Origin: Sepioteuthis lessoniana
Lineage: Eukaryota > Mollusca > Cephalopoda > Myopsida > Loliginidae
Direction of reading: 5' to 3'
Assembly: GCA_963585895.1 (NCBI GenBank)
Contig: OY757939.1
Coordinates: forward strand, 39,412,956-39,476,955
DNA: 64,000 bases
Part shown: piece by piece, positions 60,286-64,000 of the stretch
Layout: each line of letters opens with the position of its first letter
How positions within the stretch are numbered: position 1 is the first letter of the stretch
The notes under the pieces: generated by a model
What the model was told of the DNA's origin: nothing
Databases searched by the model: none
The model's input: the letters and a program-made list of their open reading frames with translations, nothing else
Position numbers and translations under genes: made by a program

Positions 60286-61219
60286 ATTTTAAGCTCCCCC
60301 CTGACGGGGCTGAAGATGAACAGAATACAATACCTTTTTTTTTTTTTTTTTTTTTTTTTTTTGCATCTCTGTTTAAAGTTTAACTTCATTATTCATTTAA
60401 AAGGGCAGCTGTAAATATTTGTTGGAAGACTTCATAGATTAAATGGTGACACAAAAGACTTAAAAAGGAGTTCAGTTCCAGTTTGCTCACAAATTATTGG
60501 CATCAAGTCCACAAAATTGTATAATCCAGTTGTTCTTTTCTTTGTGGGAGACATAAATTAAGGTTGGTTGTTGTGTTTCGTTATTTTTTTTTTTTTTTTT
60601 TCCCCCAGCATAATGAGATGCATTTCTCCCTCCCCCTTTCGAATACCATGTTCAGTCAGGAAGTGTTTGTGGGTTTTATATATCAACGGATTTAAGAAAG
60701 ACTTTTTTTTAGTAGAGTACCCACTCACCAAAAACTAATTTGCATATCTGTTATATACTAACACTGAACACAATGGAAGAAAAGACAAGACACTTATTTA
60801 CCCATACACAAACATTTAATACATACAATATACGCAGCAGTGATATTACAAGAAAGAATAGACAAATGTGATAAAAATTAGCAAAATGTTTAAGGTAAAA
60901 GATAACCATGAAGCCTTACTATTCTCTGGCAGTCGTCTCTATTGTTAAAAGAAAAGCAAAAAAAATGGTATGAAGTGTTTCTGGTCTGTCATGACCTTAC
61001 GTGCACCTAATGGATTTGCAAGTTATCTAAGGGGGATAACTATTTCTCTCCCTCCAGTTATGAAATTCTATCTACTTTGGGTAGCTTACAATACCTGTTG
61101 TGCCGTCTTGTGGAAGAAGATAACTTGTCTTTTCGCCAGAATATCTCCAGCTTGTTCCTCTTTTATAAAAATGTTCAGATGAGTTATATTTATTGGTTCA
61201 AGTAAGAATTCATTTTGCT

Positions 61220-61990
61220 GCAGCCTGTCAGTTGGTGCATCTCTGCAGAGAGGTAAAACCACCACCACCACCCTCAACTGTAAACCAGCTGAGCCCATTT
61301 GGCTGGGGCTATAGAATACACCGACTGCATCTCTGCAGAGGGGTAAGACTAATGGTAAGGCTCTAGTACTGAAGCTGTGGGAAATATGTAAGTTGGTGAC
61401 CTGAAAGCTCCCTTTTCAATAGCTACTACACCAAAGTGTAGGGGAGGATGCTACTCCATTCCCTAGATATGTTGTACCCACTCCTTGTTGCCATTACTCT
61501 CAGGTCCATCCTGACTTGGAGTGGTAGTACCTGTTAAGGTGTCATCTATTGGTCAAATAGAACTGTTTAACCATTAGTGTATGCAAGCAAATGATAATTC
61601 TAAATCGAATTGTGTAATGGTTACAGTGCTGAACTGGGGAAACATAGCGAGTTCAAACTCCAGTAGTGCTATTATGTTCACTTTTGTACAAATACCCTTA
61701 GGAAAGGTATGAACCCCCTTATCCTCCCAGCTATGGGTTAGATAGTGCAACAACTGTCCTTTTAGAAGGATGGATTCGGCATTAAATAACCCATGAAGGT
61801 TGATATGCCATGAAAATGCCAAAACTAAACGGCAAAAATTGAATTGTTGGTATTAACTGGAACTATTTAACTGTATAAATGAAAGTAGTGTTGAATAGCA
61901 ATGCTTGAAACCATTTAACTGTGTGCAAATAAAGCTATTAGTTTGAATTAAACTTGAAATCCCTTTACTATACAAACAAATGATTAATAT
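61220..61990 (+). mobile_element. A-family SINE interrupted by D and C copies
   Basis: Stray head 61220-61265. Main head 61286-61382 (GGCTGGGGCTATAGAATACA). D fragment in reverse 61388-61470. A head resumes 61481 (TTGCCATTACTCTCAGGTCC). C copy 61612-61825 (TGTGTAATGGTTACAGTGC, tail GGCATTAAATAACCCATG). A centre continues to 61990. Confidence 0.7.
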
Positions 61991-62110
61991 TAAACACGTA
62001 ATAACATTAACGGCCGAAAGTAAACGCGTTTTTTTTTTTTTTTAAATCACAAACTGCACACTAAAAATGAAGATTAACGTCCAATGTAGTCTCTGCTCTT
62101 AATCGATCTG

Positions 62111-62112
<2 letters not shown>

Positions 62113-62164
<52 letters not shown>
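62113..62164. repeat. (TA)n microsatellite
   Basis: Abuts the 3' end of the reverse B-family SINE, a common place for simple repeats to grow. Confidence 0.95.
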
Positions 62165-62167
<3 letters not shown>

Positions 62168-62445
62168 AACCCCTCTGCTCGGGTAGGATATGACACAAGG
62201 TCAATTTTTAAGCGGAGTTTAACAGGTTTGAATTCAGAGTTTTCCTTCTAGCCTAGTTGCCTCACCAAGGCTGAAGAACCTAGTCTGCCCTACTATTTAC
62301 CTATAGCTGGAGGGAGAATAATTGAATCCATACCTTTCCCAAGGGTATTAGTGCTATGTGAAATGCAATAAGTCTCGTCTAGGATTTGAATTCGTGTGGC
62401 TGTGTCCATTTCCTACGACGATAACCATTACACCACGGGCATATA
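62164..62445 (-). mobile_element. B-family SINE
   Basis: CCAACCCCTCTGCTCGGG, GATATGACACAAGGTCA, TTGCCTCACCAAGGCTG, head complement ACGATAACCATTACACCACG. Preceded by (TA)n at 62113-62164. Confidence 0.8.
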
Positions 62446-62551
62446 TATTATATATATATAATCCTCTTAATACCCTGTCCAGTGGCAAAGGCTGCTTGCT
62501 AGCGCCAGGAGTGGTTACCGAAACTGTGTTATCACCCCTGGTTGGCGGCTG

Positions 62552-62645
62552 GTGAGGGTGTAATGGTTATCGTCGTAGGAAATGGACACGGCCACACGAA
62601 TTCAAATCCTAGACGAGACTTATCGCACGTGCTTTCACACGTTGT
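62552..62645 (+). mobile_element. B-family SINE head
   Basis: GGGTGTAATGGTTATCGTC, GGACACGGCCACACGAATTC, stopping after GACGAGACTTATCGC. Facing the previous copy, so the two heads form an inverted pair about 100 bp apart. Confidence 0.65.
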
Positions 62646-62784
62646 ACGATGAAAATTAAATAGAATTATTGGTGTTATAAAACTACTTGAAACCATTTAA
62701 CTATGCAAACAATAGTAATACTTGTATGCAAACAAATTAGTTCTAACTTATTCAAAAATAAGATTACCTATCAACTGTTCACTT

Positions 62785-63030
62785 CGGCTCATTGGCCTAT
62801 AGGGTAGAGTGTTCGCCAATGGTCTGGGGGACCAGGGTTCAATCGCGTCATACCCAAGACTTAAAAAATGGTACTTGATACCTCCTTGCTTAACACTCAG
62901 CAATATAAGGTACGTATCAAGGGTAAAATGGAGCAATCCTAGGAAAGAAGTAGCGCCCTCCGCTACACCTAAGTGTAGTCGCTATTGTAAAGGAAGCCTT
63001 CTGGTCGCCCTCAACTACGGTTGCCAACGT
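62785..63030 (+). mobile_element. D-family SINE
   Basis: TTGGCCTATAGGGTAGAGTG, CAGGGTTCAATCG, ATGGTACTTGATACCTCC, CTCAACTACGGTTGCCAACG. Confidence 0.75.
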
Positions 63031-63285
63031 TTTTTTTATCCATTAAATCTGAAGAAGTCCTGTTATTTTTTTTCGTGTTTTTTGATTTTATTAAAAACAC
63101 ATAACAGGATGGAAATAAATTTATAATCCTAATGTGACCGGTTTTTGTTTTTCCTATAGAAATTATTGCTCTGTAATGTCAGTTACATTGAACTCTTTAC
63201 CAGGAAAATTTAAATGTTCACTGTTGAATGTTTTTTTTTGTCCTGATGGAATTCCTCCCAACTCCGGTTTAACTGGACCGAATAA

Positions 63286-63287
<2 letters not shown>

Positions 63288-63324
<37 letters not shown>
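63288..63324. repeat. (TA)n microsatellite
   Basis: Immediately precedes an A-family 3' part. A further TA run lies at 63698-63729, next to a short tail fragment (63665-63698). Confidence 0.95.
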
Positions 63325-63325
<1 letters not shown>

Positions 63326-63480
63326 CCATTTAACTGTGTGCAATTAAATGATAACAGTGTTGATAACATTTTAAGAATGTTATCTACAAACTATTCATTT
63401 ACAAATCAAATTTAATATGTCTAAACAGGATTTGTAAGGGATGAAATGCTATGAAGCACAGCCAGCCAACCAACCCACCA
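63326..63480 (+). mobile_element. A-family SINE, 3' part
   Basis: CCATTTAACTGTGTGCAATT, an ACAGGATTTG block and a degraded tail ending CCAACCAACCCACC. Confidence 0.5.
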
Positions 63481-63692
63481 TCGTTTTGCAATCTAGCAAT
63501 GTTGTAGGATAACCTCTTCTCTCTCTGGCTGTACATATTTAGGTTCAGTAATACATATGTATGAATGTAGGTGCAAACCTTTCTATATGAGTAAGGGGAA
63601 GCAAAGATAGCATACATATATATTTATACTCATACATGGATGTGGGTATATAGTAGTTGGTTGGTCATTTTGTTTAATGGTATATCAACATA

Positions 63693-63733
<41 letters not shown>

Positions 63734-63837
63734 TTACATACCGATAATATACGGATGTGAAATGTACATAGAATGTTCATATCTCATATATAGATAACAT
63801 AGGAATCCCGAAACACTAAAAACACTTACGACTTCTC

Positions 63838-64000
63838 AGTTCAGGTACGAAACTTTTTATTACCTTTGAGTTGAAGGTAATTCGACATAAGGAGAGTGAT
63901 GCACAATCTTTCTATGCTGACTTTTCCATCTGCCCCCCCCCCACCACCACCACCACCACGCAGGCCCCCGCCGCAAACTACTGGTCTGATCTTGGCGAAC
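63838..64000 (-). other. Putative LTR-like repeat, copy 2, cut by the window end
   Basis: TCAGGTACGA at 63841, TTTATT at 63856-63861, TTCGACATAAGGAGAG and CTATGCTGACT match copy 1 at 20161 in order and spacing. It is followed by a C11-type run and (CCA)n at about 63935-63959. Confidence 0.45.

Overview
The window is nuclear DNA from an animal: AT-rich, with long introns, GT-AG splice sites and a very high load of tRNA-derived SINEs. The repeat families and intron style suggest a mollusc, most likely a cephalopod. That assignment is inference from overall character, not from a species marker. Nothing looks bacterial: there is no operon, CRISPR array, rRNA or functional tRNA gene.

Two conserved protein-coding genes organise the window. 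They are arranged head to head around a compact shared promoter at about 36.35-36.44 kb. On the minus strand is MRPL45 (mitoribosomal protein mL45). Five coding exons (36279-36344, 10402-10524, 7701-7836, 1979-2043, 994-1145) encode the first ~180 residues; the rest lies beyond the left edge. Its first intron is 25.8 kb. On the plus strand is the single invertebrate BZW1/BZW2 (5MP, eIF5-mimic) gene. It has a 5'UTR exon ending at 36435 and twelve coding exons from 42365 to 56437 giving a complete 416-residue protein. The two products act in different compartments (mitochondrial translation and cytosolic start-codon control), so co-regulation of translation genes is only a suggestion.

The remainder is repeat landscape. 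From 1 to 35 kb the MRPL45 introns are packed with at least four SINE families, called here A, B, C and D, often nested. They also hold decayed autonomous elements: a Tx1/L1-like LINE (14.4-16.9 kb) and a 3' fragment of the same family with its target-site duplication (13.5-13.8 kb), a second LINE cut by a SINE (25.6-26.7 kb), a Penelope-like GIY-YIG fragment (18.0-18.4 kb), and a mariner pseudogene inserted in a SINE (29.4-30.3 kb). A 42-43 bp minisatellite at the left edge belongs to a longer repeat that has a one-unit inverted relative at 13.1-13.4 kb.

The BZW locus (36.4-60.6 kb) is different. It has fewer SINEs and many long T homopolymers on the sense strand, plus long dinucleotide tracts. 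The last 3.5 kb returns to nested SINEs and ends in a C-rich/CCA tract.

The most interesting patterns are: a hairpin-like 3' tail shared by SINE families with unrelated heads, including arrays in which only the tail is multiplied; the VNTR-bearing element; the mirrored promoter motif; and the strand bias of poly-T tracts.
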